From NCBI RefSeq assembly GCF_900115955.1, contig NZ_FOYL01000018.1:62001-126000 (forward strand): DNA of 64,000 nucleotides, read 5' to 3'. Below, piece by piece: positions 43,857 through 52,720 of this stretch. The notes below the pieces were generated by a model that saw only the letters and a program-made list of their open reading frames with translations, had not been told where the DNA came from and did no database searches. A program made the translations under genes and the position numbers. This DNA is from Lentzea waywayandensis. GTDB lineage: Bacteria > Actinomycetota > Actinomycetes > Mycobacteriales > Pseudonocardiaceae. The first letter of the stretch is position 1, and the number at the start of each line of letters is the position of its first letter.

Positions 43857-45782
43857 CTAGTTGGTCCACCGCTTGGCGGCCGCCTGGGTGAGGCGGTCGA
43901 GCATCACGCCCAGCACGACGATCGCGACACCGGCCGCGAGCCCCTTGCCGTACAACTGGCCCTGCGAGAACCCGGCCACCACGTCATAGCCGAGCGCGCC
44001 GGCGCCGACGAGACCGCCGACGACGACCATCGAGAGCACGTAGATCAGGCCCTGGTTGGCGGCGAGGGTCAACGCCCCGCGCGCCATGGGCAGCTGCACC
44101 TTCACGATCGTCTGCCACGAGCTGGAGCCCAGCGCCGTGGACGCCTCGACGGTCGCGGGCGACACCGCGCGGATGCCGTCCGCGATGATCTTGATCGCCA
44201 CCGGCGCCGCGAACACCACGGCCGCGATGATCGCGGTGAACCGTGACGCGGAGAACAACGCCAGGAAGGGCACCAGGTAAACAAACGCGGGCATGACCTG
44301 CGCCGCGTCGAGGATCGGCCGGATGAACCGGTCGGCCCGCCTGCTGCGTCCCATCCAGACACCGACGACGATTCCCAGCAGCATCACCAGGATCGTGGCG
44401 ACCAGGGTGGACGCCAGCGTGATCATCGAGTCCTGCCACAGGCCCGTCGCGATCAGCGCCGCGATGCACACGGCGGAGACGATCGCCGGCCGTACGCCGC
44501 CGATCATGAACGACAGCGCCACGATCACCAGCGCCACCAGGAACCACGGCGACTCGGCGAGCAACGCCTGCAGCGGGTTGATCAACACGATCGTGACGAA
44601 GTCCTTGAAGCCGTCCGTGATCACCGGCAGCGAGTCCTGCGCCCACTCCGTCACGGCGGTCGCGCCCTTGCGGATCGCGCTGCCGATCTCCACGTCCGAC
44701 TGGAACTCCGCAGCCCACAGGTAGGTGTAGGAGAGGTAGACGCAGACGCCCGTGACGCCGAGGCCGCCGAACAGCGCCCAGCGCGGGAGCGTGCGGCGCT
44801 CGCTCGCGGCGGCCGTCGTCACGCGGTCCAGCACGATCGCCAGCACCACGATCGCGAGGCCCGCGTTGAACGCGGTGCCGACGTCGAGGGTCTGCAACGC
44901 CTTCACGACCGTCTTGCCGAGACCCGGCGCGTCGATCAGCGCGGCGATCGTGACCATGGACAGCGCGGCCATGATCGTCTGGTTGATCCCGAGCACGATG
45001 GTCTTGCGCGCGGACGGCAGCAGCACCTTCACCAGCGTCTGCTTCTGCGTCGCGCCAAGGGACTCGCTCGCCTCGACGGTGGTGCGCGGCACCGTGCGGA
45101 TGGCGTGCGCGGTGATCCGGATCGCGGGTGGCGCGGCGTAGATCAGCGTCGCGATCGTCGCACTCGCCGGACCGATCAGGAAGAACAGCGTCAACGGCGC
45201 CAGGTAGACGAAGGTCGGCATCGTCTGCATGAAGTCGAGCACCGGCGTCAGGATCCGGTGTGCCCGATCGGACAGTCCCGCCCAGATTCCCAGCGGAATG
45301 CCGATGAGCAACGAGATCACGACCGCGGCGAGCGTCAGCGAGAGCGTGTCCATGCTCTCCTGCCACAAGCCCTGCAGGCCGAGGAACACGAAGCCCGCGA
45401 CGGCGAGCAACGCGACCCGCCAGCCGGCGACCGCGAGGCTGACGAAGCCGGCGATCGCGACCACGCCGAGCCAGCCGATCACCGGCACGGGCCGGCCGAA
45501 CGACGGCTGCGCGATCAGGGCCTGGATGAAGGTCACGAACTCGTCGATGACGAGCCGGATCTCGTTGAAGAAGTACAGGAACACGGGGTTCGAGTTCCTG
45601 GACGCGCCGACGGCGTCGTTGACGTCGTTGACCCACCGGTGCAGCGGGGTGAGATCGGCGGCGCCGAGCGCCAGCGTCCCGACGTTGCGGAACACCAGCC
45701 ACAGCACCAGCCAGGCCAGCACTATCCCGGCGAAGATGAGAGGTTTGCGCGGTAGTTGCCTAGGGGCGGCGACGGCAACCAT
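43857..45782 (-). CDS. fused double ABC permease for quaternary amines
   Basis: A 641-residue protein holding two ProW/OpuAB-type permease domains in one chain (about 140-330 and 440-630). Each has the transporter motif: VEASESLGATQKQTLVKVLLP in the first and VEASTALGSSSWQTIVKVQLP in the second, given here only as type examples of the loop that contacts the ATPase. Usually these subunits are homodimers of separate polypeptides, so the fusion makes a pseudo-dimer. ATG 45782 has a GGGGAGG at proper spacing; GTG 45788 overlaps the ATPase stop as GTGA. Fused forms exist in actinobacteria. Confidence 0.9.
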   Translation of the reverse strand: MVAVAAPRQLPRKPLIFAGIVLAWLVLWLVFRNVGTLALGAADLTPLHRWVNDVNDAVGASRNSNPVFLYFFNEIRLVIDEFVTFIQALIAQPSFGRPVPVIGWLGVVAIAGFVSLAVAGWRVALLAVAGFVFLGLQGLWQESMDTLSLTLAAVVISLLIGIPLGIWAGLSDRAHRILTPVLDFMQTMPTFVYLAPLTLFFLIGPASATIATLIYAAPPAIRITAHAIRTVPRTTVEASESLGATQKQTLVKVLLPSARKTIVLGINQTIMAALSMVTIAALIDAPGLGKTVVKALQTLDVGTAFNAGLAIVVLAIVLDRVTTAAASERRTLPRWALFGGLGVTGVCVYLSYTYLWAAEFQSDVEIGSAIRKGATAVTEWAQDSLPVITDGFKDFVTIVLINPLQALLAESPWFLVALVIVALSFMIGGVRPAIVSAVCIAALIATGLWQDSMITLASTLVATILVMLLGIVVGVWMGRSRRADRFIRPILDAAQVMPAFVYLVPFLALFSASRFTAIIAAVVFAAPVAIKIIADGIRAVSPATVEASTALGSSSWQTIVKVQLPMARGALTLAANQGLIYVLSMVVVGGLVGAGALGYDVVAGFSQGQLYGKGLAAGVAIVVLGVMLDRLTQAAAKRWTN

Positions 45783-45784
45783 GT

Positions 45785-46807
45785 TCACGCCTCCCCGGCC
45801 ACGACCCCGAGGATCTCCTCGTCCGCGACCACACCGAGCAGTTCGCCGTCCCGCACGACCTTCACCGGCTTGTCTGCGCCGAGCACGCTGCGCACGGCTT
45901 CCCGCACAACGGTTTCGGGCGACAGCTCAGGGCCGTCGAGGTCGTCGTCGGGACGCGGCGGGCGCATGATCCACTTCAGCGTCAGCACGTGCGACTTGGG
46001 CACGTCCCGCACGAAGTCGCGCACGTAGTCGTCCGCGGGCGCGCCGACCAGCTCGTCACCGGTGCCGACCTGCACGACCTTGCCGTCGCGCATGATCAGG
46101 ATGCGGTCGCCCAGCTTGAGCGCCTCGCTCAGGTCGTGGGTGATGAACACCATCGTCTTGCCGACCTCGCGGTGCAGCCTGATGACCTCGGACTGCATGT
46201 CGCGCCGGATCAGCGGGTCGAGGGCGGAGAACGGTTCGTCGAAGAACAGGACGTCGGGATCGCCGGCGAGTGCGCGTGCGAGACCGACGCGTTGCTGCAT
46301 ACCACCGGAGAGCTGATCCGGATAGGACTTCTCGTTGCCGGACAGTCCGACCAGATCGATCACTTCCTGTGACCGCTCCGCACGTTTCGCCCGAGGTACC
46401 CCGCGGATTTCCAGTCCGTAACCGACGTTGTCGGCGACTGTCCGATGAGGAAGCAGACCGAAGTGCTGGAACACCATGGAGAACTTGTTCCGGCGCAGGT
46501 CACGCAAACGCTTGGGGTCCGCTTCGAGAATGTTCTCGCCTTCGAACATGATCGTGCCCGCGGTCGGTTCCACCAGCCGCGTGAGACAGCGGACCAGTGT
46601 GGACTTTCCCGATCCAGAAAGTCCCATGACCACGAACATCTCACCGGGAGCGACGTCGAAGTCGACTCCCCGTACTGCGGCAACGGAACCCGTGCGGTCC
46701 ATCAGCTCCTGCCGCGACAACGCCTTGAGCTCGTCCGAGGCCACCAGCTGTGATGCGTTGGGGCCAAACACCTTCCACAGGTCCCTGACCGAAATCACGG
46801 GATCCAC
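45785..46807 (-). CDS. glycine betaine-type ABC transporter ATP-binding protein
   Basis: A 340-residue ATPase of the ProV/OpuAA type. Walker [10 protein letters not shown] (62-70), signature LSGGM (166-170) and Walker B LFFDE (187-191). The C-terminal 65 residues look like a shortened CBS-type regulatory module. GTG 46807 is chosen because GGAG lies nine bases upstream and the protein then begins [15 protein letters not shown]. First gene of the leftward operon ATPase-permease-binding protein. Confidence 0.94.
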   Translation of the reverse strand: MDPVISVRDLWKVFGPNASQLVASDELKALSRQELMDRTGSVAAVRGVDFDVAPGEMFVVMGLSGSGKSTLVRCLTRLVEPTAGTIMFEGENILEADPKRLRDLRRNKFSMVFQHFGLLPHRTVADNVGYGLEIRGVPRAKRAERSQEVIDLVGLSGNEKSYPDQLSGGMQQRVGLARALAGDPDVLFFDEPFSALDPLIRRDMQSEVIRLHREVGKTMVFITHDLSEALKLGDRILIMRDGKVVQVGTGDELVGAPADDYVRDFVRDVPKSHVLTLKWIMRPPRPDDDLDGPELSPETVVREAVRSVLGADKPVKVVRDGELLGVVADEEILGVVAGEA

Positions 46808-47017
46808 GCCAAACCACTCCGACCTGTTGCGGACTGCGCACACCGTTTCTCGATGCGCGACAGCATTGACCTTCGCACGGGTACGGTCAAGGGCTGATAC
46901 AAATCTGATCCTTTGTGGACAACCAATCATCCCATGACTTGACTGCATCTGATCGATCGGGAAAAGCTGAACTGAGCGGTCTCCTGCATCGCTCTTCCCC
47001 CCGACGAGGAGCTGTTC
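46808..47017. promoter_or_regulatory. divergent control region of the betaine system
   Basis: The 210-bp gap separates the ATPase start (46807) from the second binding-protein start (47018). It contains TTGACC and GGTCAA 13 bases apart (46866-46890) and an ACAAA/TTTGT inverted pair (about 46902-46916). Both could bind a regulator of osmotic response. A GAGGAG ribosome-binding site lies before the 47018 gene. Confidence 0.35.
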
Positions 47018-47983
47018 GTGCAAGCCCCCAGAATCGCTCTGGCAATGACGTTCGTGTTGACAATTGCCGGTTGTGGCGGTGGATCAACGGCGTCACCCCG
47101 CTCCAGCTCGGCAGCACCGACAGAGCCCTGCGACTCCATCACCATCGCCGTCAACCCGTGGGTCGGCTACGAGGCGAACGCGGCCGTGGTCGCGTACCTC
47201 GCCGAGAAGCGGCTCGGCTGCAAGGTGACGAAGAAGGAGGTCGACGAACAGACCGCCTGGCAGGGCCTCGACTCCGGCGAGATCGACGTGATCCTGGAGA
47301 ACTGGGGTCACGAGGATCTGAAGCAGAAGTACATCGAGGAGAAGCGCACCGCCGTGCGGGTGGGCCCGTCCGGCAACAAGGGCGTGATCGGCTGGTACGT
47401 GCCGCCGTGGATGAAGAAAGAGTTCCCGGACATCACGAACTGGCAGAACCTCAACAAGTACGCGGACAAGTTCAAGACCCCCCAGTCCGAGGGCAAGGGC
47501 CAGGTGCTCGACGGCGACCCGTCGTTCGTGACGAACGACGAGGCACTGGTCAAGAACCTGAACCTCAACTACAAGGTCGTCTACGCGGGCAGCGAGCAGG
47601 CGTCGATCAAGGCGTTCCGCCAGGCCGAGGAGAAGAAGACGCCGCTGATCGGCTACTTCTTCGAGCCGCAGTGGCTGCACCTCGACATCGAGCTGGTCAA
47701 GATCGAACTGCCCGAGTACAAGGCGGGCTGTGACGCGGACGCGGCCCAGGTGGCCTGCGACTACCCGCGCTACGAGCTCGACAAGATCGCTTCCAAGAAG
47801 TTCATGGACAAGCGCGGGCCCGCGGCCCGGCTGATCCAGAACTTCCAGTGGAGCAACGACGAGCAGGACACGGTCGCGTCGTTCATCGCGAAGTACAAGA
47901 TGTCGCCCGACGAGGCGGCGAAGCGGTGGGTCGAGGCGAACCCGGACCGGGTCGAGGACTGGCTGTCGAAGGCCAAGCCGTGA
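47018..47983 (+). CDS. glycine betaine/choline-type ABC solute-binding lipoprotein (copy 2)
   Basis: A 321-residue lipoprotein (TIAGC, C19) with long runs of identity to the copy at 42891-43844, such as [19 protein letters not shown] and IGWYVPPWM. It is divergent from the ATPase gene and has no permease of its own, so it may deliver a second substrate or the same one to the fused permease. The GTG start follows GAGGAG. Convergent end 9 bp from the unknown gene. Confidence 0.92.
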   Translation: MQAPRIALAMTFVLTIAGCGGGSTASPRSSSAAPTEPCDSITIAVNPWVGYEANAAVVAYLAEKRLGCKVTKKEVDEQTAWQGLDSGEIDVILENWGHEDLKQKYIEEKRTAVRVGPSGNKGVIGWYVPPWMKKEFPDITNWQNLNKYADKFKTPQSEGKGQVLDGDPSFVTNDEALVKNLNLNYKVVYAGSEQASIKAFRQAEEKKTPLIGYFFEPQWLHLDIELVKIELPEYKAGCDADAAQVACDYPRYELDKIASKKFMDKRGPAARLIQNFQWSNDEQDTVASFIAKYKMSPDEAAKRWVEANPDRVEDWLSKAKP

Positions 47984-47992
47984 CCAACGGCA

Positions 47993-49759
47993 TCAACTCT
48001 TGACGCGCGACCACCACTTCTCGTCGGGGCCGGAGATGTCCTCGACGCTGAGCCTGCGCACGGACCCAGCTCGCTTGAGCCGGGCCACCAGCTGATCCTG
48101 TCGTTGCGCGAGCCGGCGGTAGATCTCCACGGCGGAGGTCTCCTGCCGGCTTCGCTGTCTTTCGACGGTCCGCCAGTTTCCGAGGAACTCGAGTGTGAGA
48201 TCGGCGACTGCCTGCCCGCCGTGCGCGGTCAGCGTGTCGGCGGGCGAGGCGAACCGTCCCGCGTGGAACGCCAGGTTCCGGGTGACGTAGAGCCACTCCA
48301 GCAGCGCGGCGGCGGTGTCCTCCTGTTCACGCAGCCAGCCCGCGAGGACCTTCGAGTCCGCGAGCCTGCCGCGCCAGAGTTCTGCGAGGTCCTGCACGAG
48401 GCCGCCCTCGCTCTCGGCGAGCGCGGTGATGGCCTTCTGGGCGGCGTCGAGCTGTGCGTTCGGGCGGTTGTGGCCGATCAGCACCTCCAGCCACGCGTCC
48501 ACCGACTTCAGGTGGTGCTTCACGCCGGTGGTCGGCACGTGCTCGTCGAGCGGTTTGCGCAGCTCGGTGTCGTGGTTGGTGACCACGACGTGCAGGCTGA
48601 TGAGGTGCTGCCGCAGCATCTGCAAGGCGCAGGCCTTGGCCAGCCACGCGATCTTGCTCGGGTCGAGCCCCGTCGCCTCCAGCGCACTCCACGCGAGCCC
48701 CGCGCTCGCCATCGGCGCGTCGACCTGCCGCGCCAGGTTCGCCACCCGCATCGCGCTGCGCAGCTCGGCCGGCCAGTACGCGGTGAGCGGATAGGCGTTG
48801 CCGACCGTGCGCTGGTGCTCGGTGCCGCGGGTGACCCGCCCGCCCGGCGCGCTGACCTGCCACACCGGCGCGATGTTCAGTTCGGTGAGCCGCTCCCCCG
48901 CGGCGTACTGGTCGAGCACCTCGCTCAGAATCCGGCGGCCCCTTCGCGCGGCCGTGTGCACGTCCGCGGCCTCCACCGGCACCCGCACCAGCACCGACGA
49001 CCCGTTGACGGCGTCCTTCAGGAAGTCGTCCTTCGGCAACCTGTTGCGATGCAACGGCTCCTGCCGCGCCTGGGGCAACAGCTCGTCCAGGTGCCTGAGC
49101 ACTCGCGCACCCCTCACCACGAGCGCCACGACGTGCCGTTGCTCGCGGGGCCACAACACTTCGGCCAGGTCACCGGGCTTCTTGAGCCACCGCAGCAGGT
49201 CCGTGCGAAGTTGCCTGCCGTCCCGCCCGTGCATCGCCACGACCACCGCGACCTCACCGATCATCCTGGTGCGCAACGGAAGCCCGACGCCGTTCCACAG
49301 TGGAGCGATCCACCCCTTCACCGCTTTCTCCAGCGCTTCCGGGTCGAGCCTCGCGGCCGCGGCGGCCGTCACCTGAGGGTCGAGCCGCTGCCCGTCCGCC
49401 GCGATGGCCGAGTCGACGCTCTGCAGGACCTTGCGGGCCTCGGTGAGGTCCTTGGCGCCGCCGTGGGCGTACGCGGGCCTCGCCGCGTCCAGGCACGCCA
49501 GCGAGGTGGTGATGATGCGGCGCAACAGGTTCCACCGCGGCTGGTCCTCCGTCGCGTGACTCTCCAGGGCCGTCCGGGCCCGCGTGACGGCGAGAACGGC
49601 GCTGTTGAGGCCCGCGACGTGCTCGCCGAGGTGCGCGTCGGGGTCCAGTGCGCGCAGCACGCCCTGCAGCAACGCCCGCTGCTCGCGGTCGAGCCCGGCG
49701 TGGTCGAACGCCTGCCGCAGCCGGTCGTCGAGGTACTGGTAGCGCACGTGACGCACCAT
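47993..49759 (-). CDS. large protein of unknown function
   Basis: A 588-residue protein from ATG 49759 (MVRHVRYQYLDDRLRQAF). It is Arg/Leu/Ala-rich and mostly helical, with no signal peptide, membrane segment or recognised catalytic motif. The strand is preferred over the antisense open frame because residue composition and segments such as YPLTAYWPAELRSAMRVANLA look protein-like. The start is only seven bases from that of the divergent alpha/beta hydrolase, so both may be leaderless or have promoters inside the other gene. The frame is open upstream of 49759 but would cover the neighbour's coding sequence. Confidence 0.65.
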   Translation of the reverse strand: MVRHVRYQYLDDRLRQAFDHAGLDREQRALLQGVLRALDPDAHLGEHVAGLNSAVLAVTRARTALESHATEDQPRWNLLRRIITTSLACLDAARPAYAHGGAKDLTEARKVLQSVDSAIAADGQRLDPQVTAAAAARLDPEALEKAVKGWIAPLWNGVGLPLRTRMIGEVAVVVAMHGRDGRQLRTDLLRWLKKPGDLAEVLWPREQRHVVALVVRGARVLRHLDELLPQARQEPLHRNRLPKDDFLKDAVNGSSVLVRVPVEAADVHTAARRGRRILSEVLDQYAAGERLTELNIAPVWQVSAPGGRVTRGTEHQRTVGNAYPLTAYWPAELRSAMRVANLARQVDAPMASAGLAWSALEATGLDPSKIAWLAKACALQMLRQHLISLHVVVTNHDTELRKPLDEHVPTTGVKHHLKSVDAWLEVLIGHNRPNAQLDAAQKAITALAESEGGLVQDLAELWRGRLADSKVLAGWLREQEDTAAALLEWLYVTRNLAFHAGRFASPADTLTAHGGQAVADLTLEFLGNWRTVERQRSRQETSAVEIYRRLAQRQDQLVARLKRAGSVRRLSVEDISGPDEKWWSRVKS

Positions 49760-49766
49760 AGAGGGC

Positions 49767-50528
49767 ATGGACAACCGGAAAGCGGTCTTCGCGGGCATCG
49801 ACGGCCAGGCACTGGCGGGCCGGCTCGAACTGCCCGCCGGCGACGTCGTGGCCACCGCCGTGTTCGCGCACTGCTTCACCTGCGGCAAGGACTCGGTGGC
49901 GGCCAGCCGGATCGCGCGGCGGCTCGCCGAGCGCGGGGTGGCGGTGCTGCGGTTCGACTTCACCGGGCTCGGGCAGTCCGGCGGCGACTTCGCCAACACC
50001 ACGTTCACGTCCAACGTCGACGACCTCGTGTGCGCGGCAAGCCACCTCCGCGACACCATCGGGGCACCGAGTGTCCTCATCGGACATTCGCTGGGCGGAG
50101 CGGCCGTGCTGGCCGCGGCGCGTCAGGTGCCGGAGGTCAAGGCCGTCGTCACGATCGGAGCACCCGCCGACACCACCCACGTCGAGCACCTGCTCGGCTC
50201 GTCCAAGGAGGAGATCGAGGCGCACGGCGTCGCCGAGGTGCTGCTGGCCGGACGGCCGTTCCGGATCAGCAACGGCTTCCTGCTCGACATCAACCAGCAG
50301 AACCAGACCGCGTGCATCGCGGGCCTGAACCGCGCGCTGCTGGTCATGCACTCCCCGCAGGACGACACGGTCGGTGTGGACAACGCCCGGCTGATCTTCG
50401 ACTCGGCCCGCCACCCCAAGTCGTTCGTCTCGCTCGACGGCGCCGACCACCTGCTGACCGACCGCGCGGACGCCGCGTACGTGGCGGAGGTACTGGCGGC
50501 GTGGGCGAGCCGCTACCTGGTGAAATGA
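49767..50528 (+). CDS. alpha/beta hydrolase (OsmC-associated type without OsmC domain)
   Basis: A 253-residue hydrolase. The nucleophile S108 is in VLIGHSLGGA, the acid near HSPQDDTVG and the His in GADHLLTD. It has the fold found as the N-terminal half of bifunctional alpha/beta hydrolase/OsmC proteins; here the OsmC half is missing. ATG 49767 lies seven bases from the divergent gene start. A terminator follows (50536-50564). Confidence 0.8.
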   Translation: MDNRKAVFAGIDGQALAGRLELPAGDVVATAVFAHCFTCGKDSVAASRIARRLAERGVAVLRFDFTGLGQSGGDFANTTFTSNVDDLVCAASHLRDTIGAPSVLIGHSLGGAAVLAAARQVPEVKAVVTIGAPADTTHVEHLLGSSKEEIEAHGVAEVLLAGRPFRISNGFLLDINQQNQTACIAGLNRALLVMHSPQDDTVGVDNARLIFDSARHPKSFVSLDGADHLLTDRADAAYVAEVLAAWASRYLVK

Positions 50529-50535
50529 GCCAAAA

Positions 50536-50564
50536 GCCCCCGGCGAGGTTCCTTCGCCGAGGGC
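50536..50564. terminator. bidirectional terminator between the hydrolase gene and tRNA-Pro
   Basis: An 11-bp stem (GCCCCCGGCGA at 50536-50546 with TCGCCGAGGGC at 50554-50564, one G-T wobble). On the minus strand it is followed by TTTT, so it terminates the leftward tRNA-Pro transcript, and it can also serve the rightward hydrolase. Confidence 0.75.
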
Positions 50565-50577
50565 GTTCGACAACCGA

Positions 50578-50651
50578 TCGGGGCGACAGGATTTGAACCT
50601 GCGACCCCCCGCTCCCAAAGCGGGTGCGCTACCAAGCTGCGCCACGCCCCG
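50578..50651 (-). tRNA. tRNA-Pro (TGG anticodon)
   Basis: A complete 74-nt cloverleaf. Acceptor CGGGGCG/CGCCCCG, anticodon stem CCCGC/GCGGG with loop TTTGGGA (anticodon TGG), and a T-arm GGTTCAAATCC. CCA is not encoded. Confidence 0.95.
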
Positions 50652-50714
50652 GTTGCAACCAGCTTACCGCCACCCGCTAAAGTATTGATCGCAGCCCCAC
50701 ACAGGGGCGGCAAC

Positions 50715-50785
50715 GCGGGCGTAGCTCAATGGTAGAGCCCTAGTCTTCCAAACTAGCTACGCGGGTTCGATTCCCGTCGCCCGCT
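50715..50785 (+). tRNA. tRNA-Gly (TCC anticodon)
   Basis: A 71-nt cloverleaf. Acceptor GCGGGCG/CGCCCGC, anticodon stem CTAGT/ACTAG with loop CTTCCAA (anticodon TCC), T-arm GGGTTCGATTCCC. CCA is not encoded. A terminator follows at 50793-50836. Confidence 0.95.
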
Positions 50786-50792
50786 CGCGGCC

Positions 50793-50836
50793 GAGGCCGA
50801 CCCATGTCTGCGGAGAACGCAGACCGGGTCGGCCTC
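50793..50836 (+). terminator. tRNA-Gly terminator
   Basis: GAGGCCGACCC (50793-50803) pairs with GGGTCGGCCTC (50826-50836), extended inside by GTCTGC/GCAGAC; TCGCCTTTT follows. Confidence 0.85.
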
Positions 50837-50885
50837 TCGCCTTTTGTCTGGGGGCCAAGCCCCCAGGCCCCCGGCCGGGGCGGTC

Positions 50886-50948
50886 CCCGGACCCCCATAT
50901 GAGCTCCCCGGACTCCCAATATGAGCTCCCCGGACCTCCATATGAGCT
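50886..50948. repeat. tandem ATATGAGCT repeat
   Basis: Three units with ATATGAGCT at 50897-50905, 50919-50927 and 50940-50948 (22- and 21-base spacing), separated by CCCCGGAC-type spacers. The repeat ends three bases before the stop of the NAD(P)-binding protein gene. Just upstream is a GC-rich hairpin run (50847-50885). Confidence 0.75.
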
Positions 50949-50951
50949 AGG

Positions 50952-51506
50952 TCACGCTGACGCCACACCGATCTGCGTGCGGCGGTGCGCCGGGTTGTCG
51001 ATCTCGTCCACCACCGCCACGGCGAAGTCCTCGTAGGTCAGTTCGTCCGCCGGATCGACCGGGGCCAGGCGGTAGGTGCCGGTGGACGTGCCGCCGAAGT
51101 TGCCCGACGGGCTCATCACCAGCCAGTCCGCCTCGGACTCGGCCAGCACCTCGACCCCCGCCGCGTGTCCGAGGCAGAACGGCCTGTACTCGTCCGGGAA
51201 GTCCGGGCCGTCGATGACGCGCACGCCCGGCGAGGTCTCCAGCAACGTGTAGATGCCGACCACGATGATCCGGCCGGCGCCGGACGCCACGAGCGCGCCG
51301 GCGGCCTCGCGGTAGAACTCGGCCGCGTCGCGCGAGAGGTCGGCCACCGAGCTCACCGCGACGTCGTAGCCCGCCGCCACCTCGGCCGCGGCCTGCACAC
51401 CGGGGTCGCGCCCGATCCTGGTCACCTCGTGGCCGCGAGCCTCCGCGACGGCCGCGATCTCCTTGCCGGCCTTGCCGGACGCTCCGAAAACAACGATCTT
51501 CGCCAT
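50952..51506 (-). CDS. NAD(P)-binding Rossmann protein (atypical SDR, NmrA-like)
   Basis: A 184-residue protein. The glycine motif GASGKAGKEIA near the N-terminus binds the nucleotide. No classic SDR Tyr-x-x-x-Lys catalytic pair is evident, so it resembles NmrA-type sensors or reductases. ATG 51506 starts MAKIVVFGASGKAG. It is divergent, by 15 bp, from the HxlR regulator, the usual arrangement where the regulator controls the enzyme. Confidence 0.82.
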   Translation of the reverse strand: MAKIVVFGASGKAGKEIAAVAEARGHEVTRIGRDPGVQAAAEVAAGYDVAVSSVADLSRDAAEFYREAAGALVASGAGRIIVVGIYTLLETSPGVRVIDGPDFPDEYRPFCLGHAAGVEVLAESEADWLVMSPSGNFGGTSTGTYRLAPVDPADELTYEDFAVAVVDEIDNPAHRRTQIGVASA

Positions 51507-51521
51507 GAGCGCGAAGGTAGG

Positions 51522-51866
51522 GTGCGGGTGTCCGGTTTCCGCAACGATATCGGGGGTGAGCAGGTGGAATGCACGCACGGGGACCTGCCGTACCGCATCG
51601 GTGACAAGTGGACCGCGCACGTGCTGCGGGCGTTGCAGGACGGGCGGCGGCGGTTCACCGAACTCCGCGCCGAGCTGCCGGGCGTGACTCCCAAGGTGCT
51701 CACCGAGACGTTGCGGGCGATGGAGCGCGACGGCACGGTGGCGCGCGAGGCGTTCGACGAGAACCCGCCGCGGGTCGAGTACGAGCTGACGGCACAGGGC
51801 CGCAAGGTGCTCGGACTGCTCGACCTGTGTTGTGACTGGGCCCGAGAGAATCTGGTGAAGACGTGA
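51522..51866 (+). CDS. HxlR-family transcriptional regulator
   Basis: A 114-residue regulator. The HxlR winged helix-turn-helix is recognised by IGDKWTAHVLRALQDGRRRF and the following TELRAELPGVTPKVLTETLR. A Cys in CTHGDLPYRIGD and CC near the end could be redox sensors. GTG 51522 or GTG 51528 can start it. Overlaps the VOC gene by 4 bp (GTGA). Confidence 0.82.
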   Translation: MRVSGFRNDIGGEQVECTHGDLPYRIGDKWTAHVLRALQDGRRRFTELRAELPGVTPKVLTETLRAMERDGTVAREAFDENPPRVEYELTAQGRKVLGLLDLCCDWARENLVKT

Positions 51867-52198
51867 GGCTGGAACAGATCGTCGTCGACAGCAACGACCC
51901 GTCCCGGCTCGTCCGGTTCTGGGCCGAACTGCTCGGTGGCGAGCCGGTGAACCGCGAGCACGGGTGGGCGCACGTCGAGCCGCCCGATGGCGTGCGGATG
52001 TCGTTCCAACCGGTGCCGGAGCGCAAGGACGAGAAGAACCGGCTGCACCTCGACTTCGAGGTCGACGACATCGAGGCGGCGGTCGTGAAGGCGGTGAGCC
52101 TGGGCGGCACCCGCGAAGGTGTGGTTGTCACGGACGAGAAGGGCAGCTTCCAGGTCATGCGCGACCCGGAGGGCAACGAGTTCTGCTTCGTCCACTGA
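51863..52198 (+). CDS. VOC-superfamily (glyoxalase/bleomycin-resistance-like) protein
   Basis: A 111-residue single-domain VOC protein (MRLEQIVVDSNDPSRLVRFW). Contains the LHLDFEVDDIEAAV and PEGNEFCFVH motifs of this family, with a likely metal- or ligand-binding His/Glu. It is translationally coupled to the HxlR regulator. Activity (glyoxalase, dioxygenase or binding) cannot be told. Confidence 0.82.
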   Translation: MRLEQIVVDSNDPSRLVRFWAELLGGEPVNREHGWAHVEPPDGVRMSFQPVPERKDEKNRLHLDFEVDDIEAAVVKAVSLGGTREGVVVTDEKGSFQVMRDPEGNEFCFVH

Positions 52199-52202
52199 TG
52201 AA

Positions 52203-52319
52203 CTACTGCACGGCCCGCCAGAGCGCCTCACCGAAGCGGATCGCGAGGATCAGGAGCAGCACACCGATCGCGAAACTGATGAGGCACCGCACGACGATCA
52301 GCAGCTTGGTGCCCTTCAC
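52203..52319 (-). CDS. 38-residue single-pass membrane protein
   Basis: From GTG 52319: a few charged residues, then one hydrophobic segment (LLIVVRCLISFAIGVLLLIL) ending in RFGEALWRAVQ. The pattern of a Lys/Arg-flanked single helix with a Trp-containing end suits small actinobacterial membrane proteins. The start context is weak and a TTG upstream is possible. It ends convergently with the VOC gene. Function unknown. Confidence 0.45.
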   Translation of the reverse strand: MKGTKLLIVVRCLISFAIGVLLLILAIRFGEALWRAVQ

Positions 52320-52384
52320 CCCGCCATGATTCAACGTCAGTGGGCATGAACGACAGAGCCCATCGGTACCAATACGATGCGGGC

Positions 52385-52720
52385 GTGACCGACTGCCTGT
52401 TCTGCCGGATCGTCGCGGGCGAGATCCCGGCGACCCCGGTGACGGAGACCGACACGACGCTCGCGTTCCGCGACATCGACCCCAAGGCACCCACGCACGT
52501 CCTGGTGATCCCCAAGGAGCACCACACGGCGATCGGCGACGTCGACCCGGTGCTCGCGGGGCAGATCCTCGCCACCGCGCACCAGGTCGCGAAGGCCGAG
52601 GGGATCGACGAGTCCGGTTACCGGCTCGTGTTCAACACCGGCAAGGACGGCGGCCAGACCGTCTTCCACGTGCACTGCCACGTCCTCGGCGGACGCGGAC
52701 TCACGTGGCCGCCGGGATAG
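52385..52720 (+). CDS. HIT-family nucleotide hydrolase/transferase
   Basis: A 111-residue histidine-triad protein. N-terminal CLFCRIVAGEIPATPV, and the triad HVHCHVLGG (H95, H97, H99). The family hydrolyses nucleoside phosphoramidates and AMP derivatives. GTG 52385 is exactly seven bases after TACGAT (52373-52378), a -10-like element, so the message is probably leaderless. It overlaps the convergent MBL-fold gene by 20 bp. Confidence 0.93.
   Translation: MTDCLFCRIVAGEIPATPVTETDTTLAFRDIDPKAPTHVLVIPKEHHTAIGDVDPVLAGQILATAHQVAKAEGIDESGYRLVFNTGKDGGQTVFHVHCHVLGGRGLTWPPG

Noticed and set aside
49767-50528. A fused OsmC domain on the alpha/beta hydrolase
   Set aside because: The chain ends after the hydrolase domain, followed at once by a terminator and a tRNA.
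48104-50596. An 830-codon + strand frame over the unknown minus gene
   Set aside because: Low-complexity Arg/His/Val composition; it also runs through the hydrolase in another frame. The minus frame is more protein-like.
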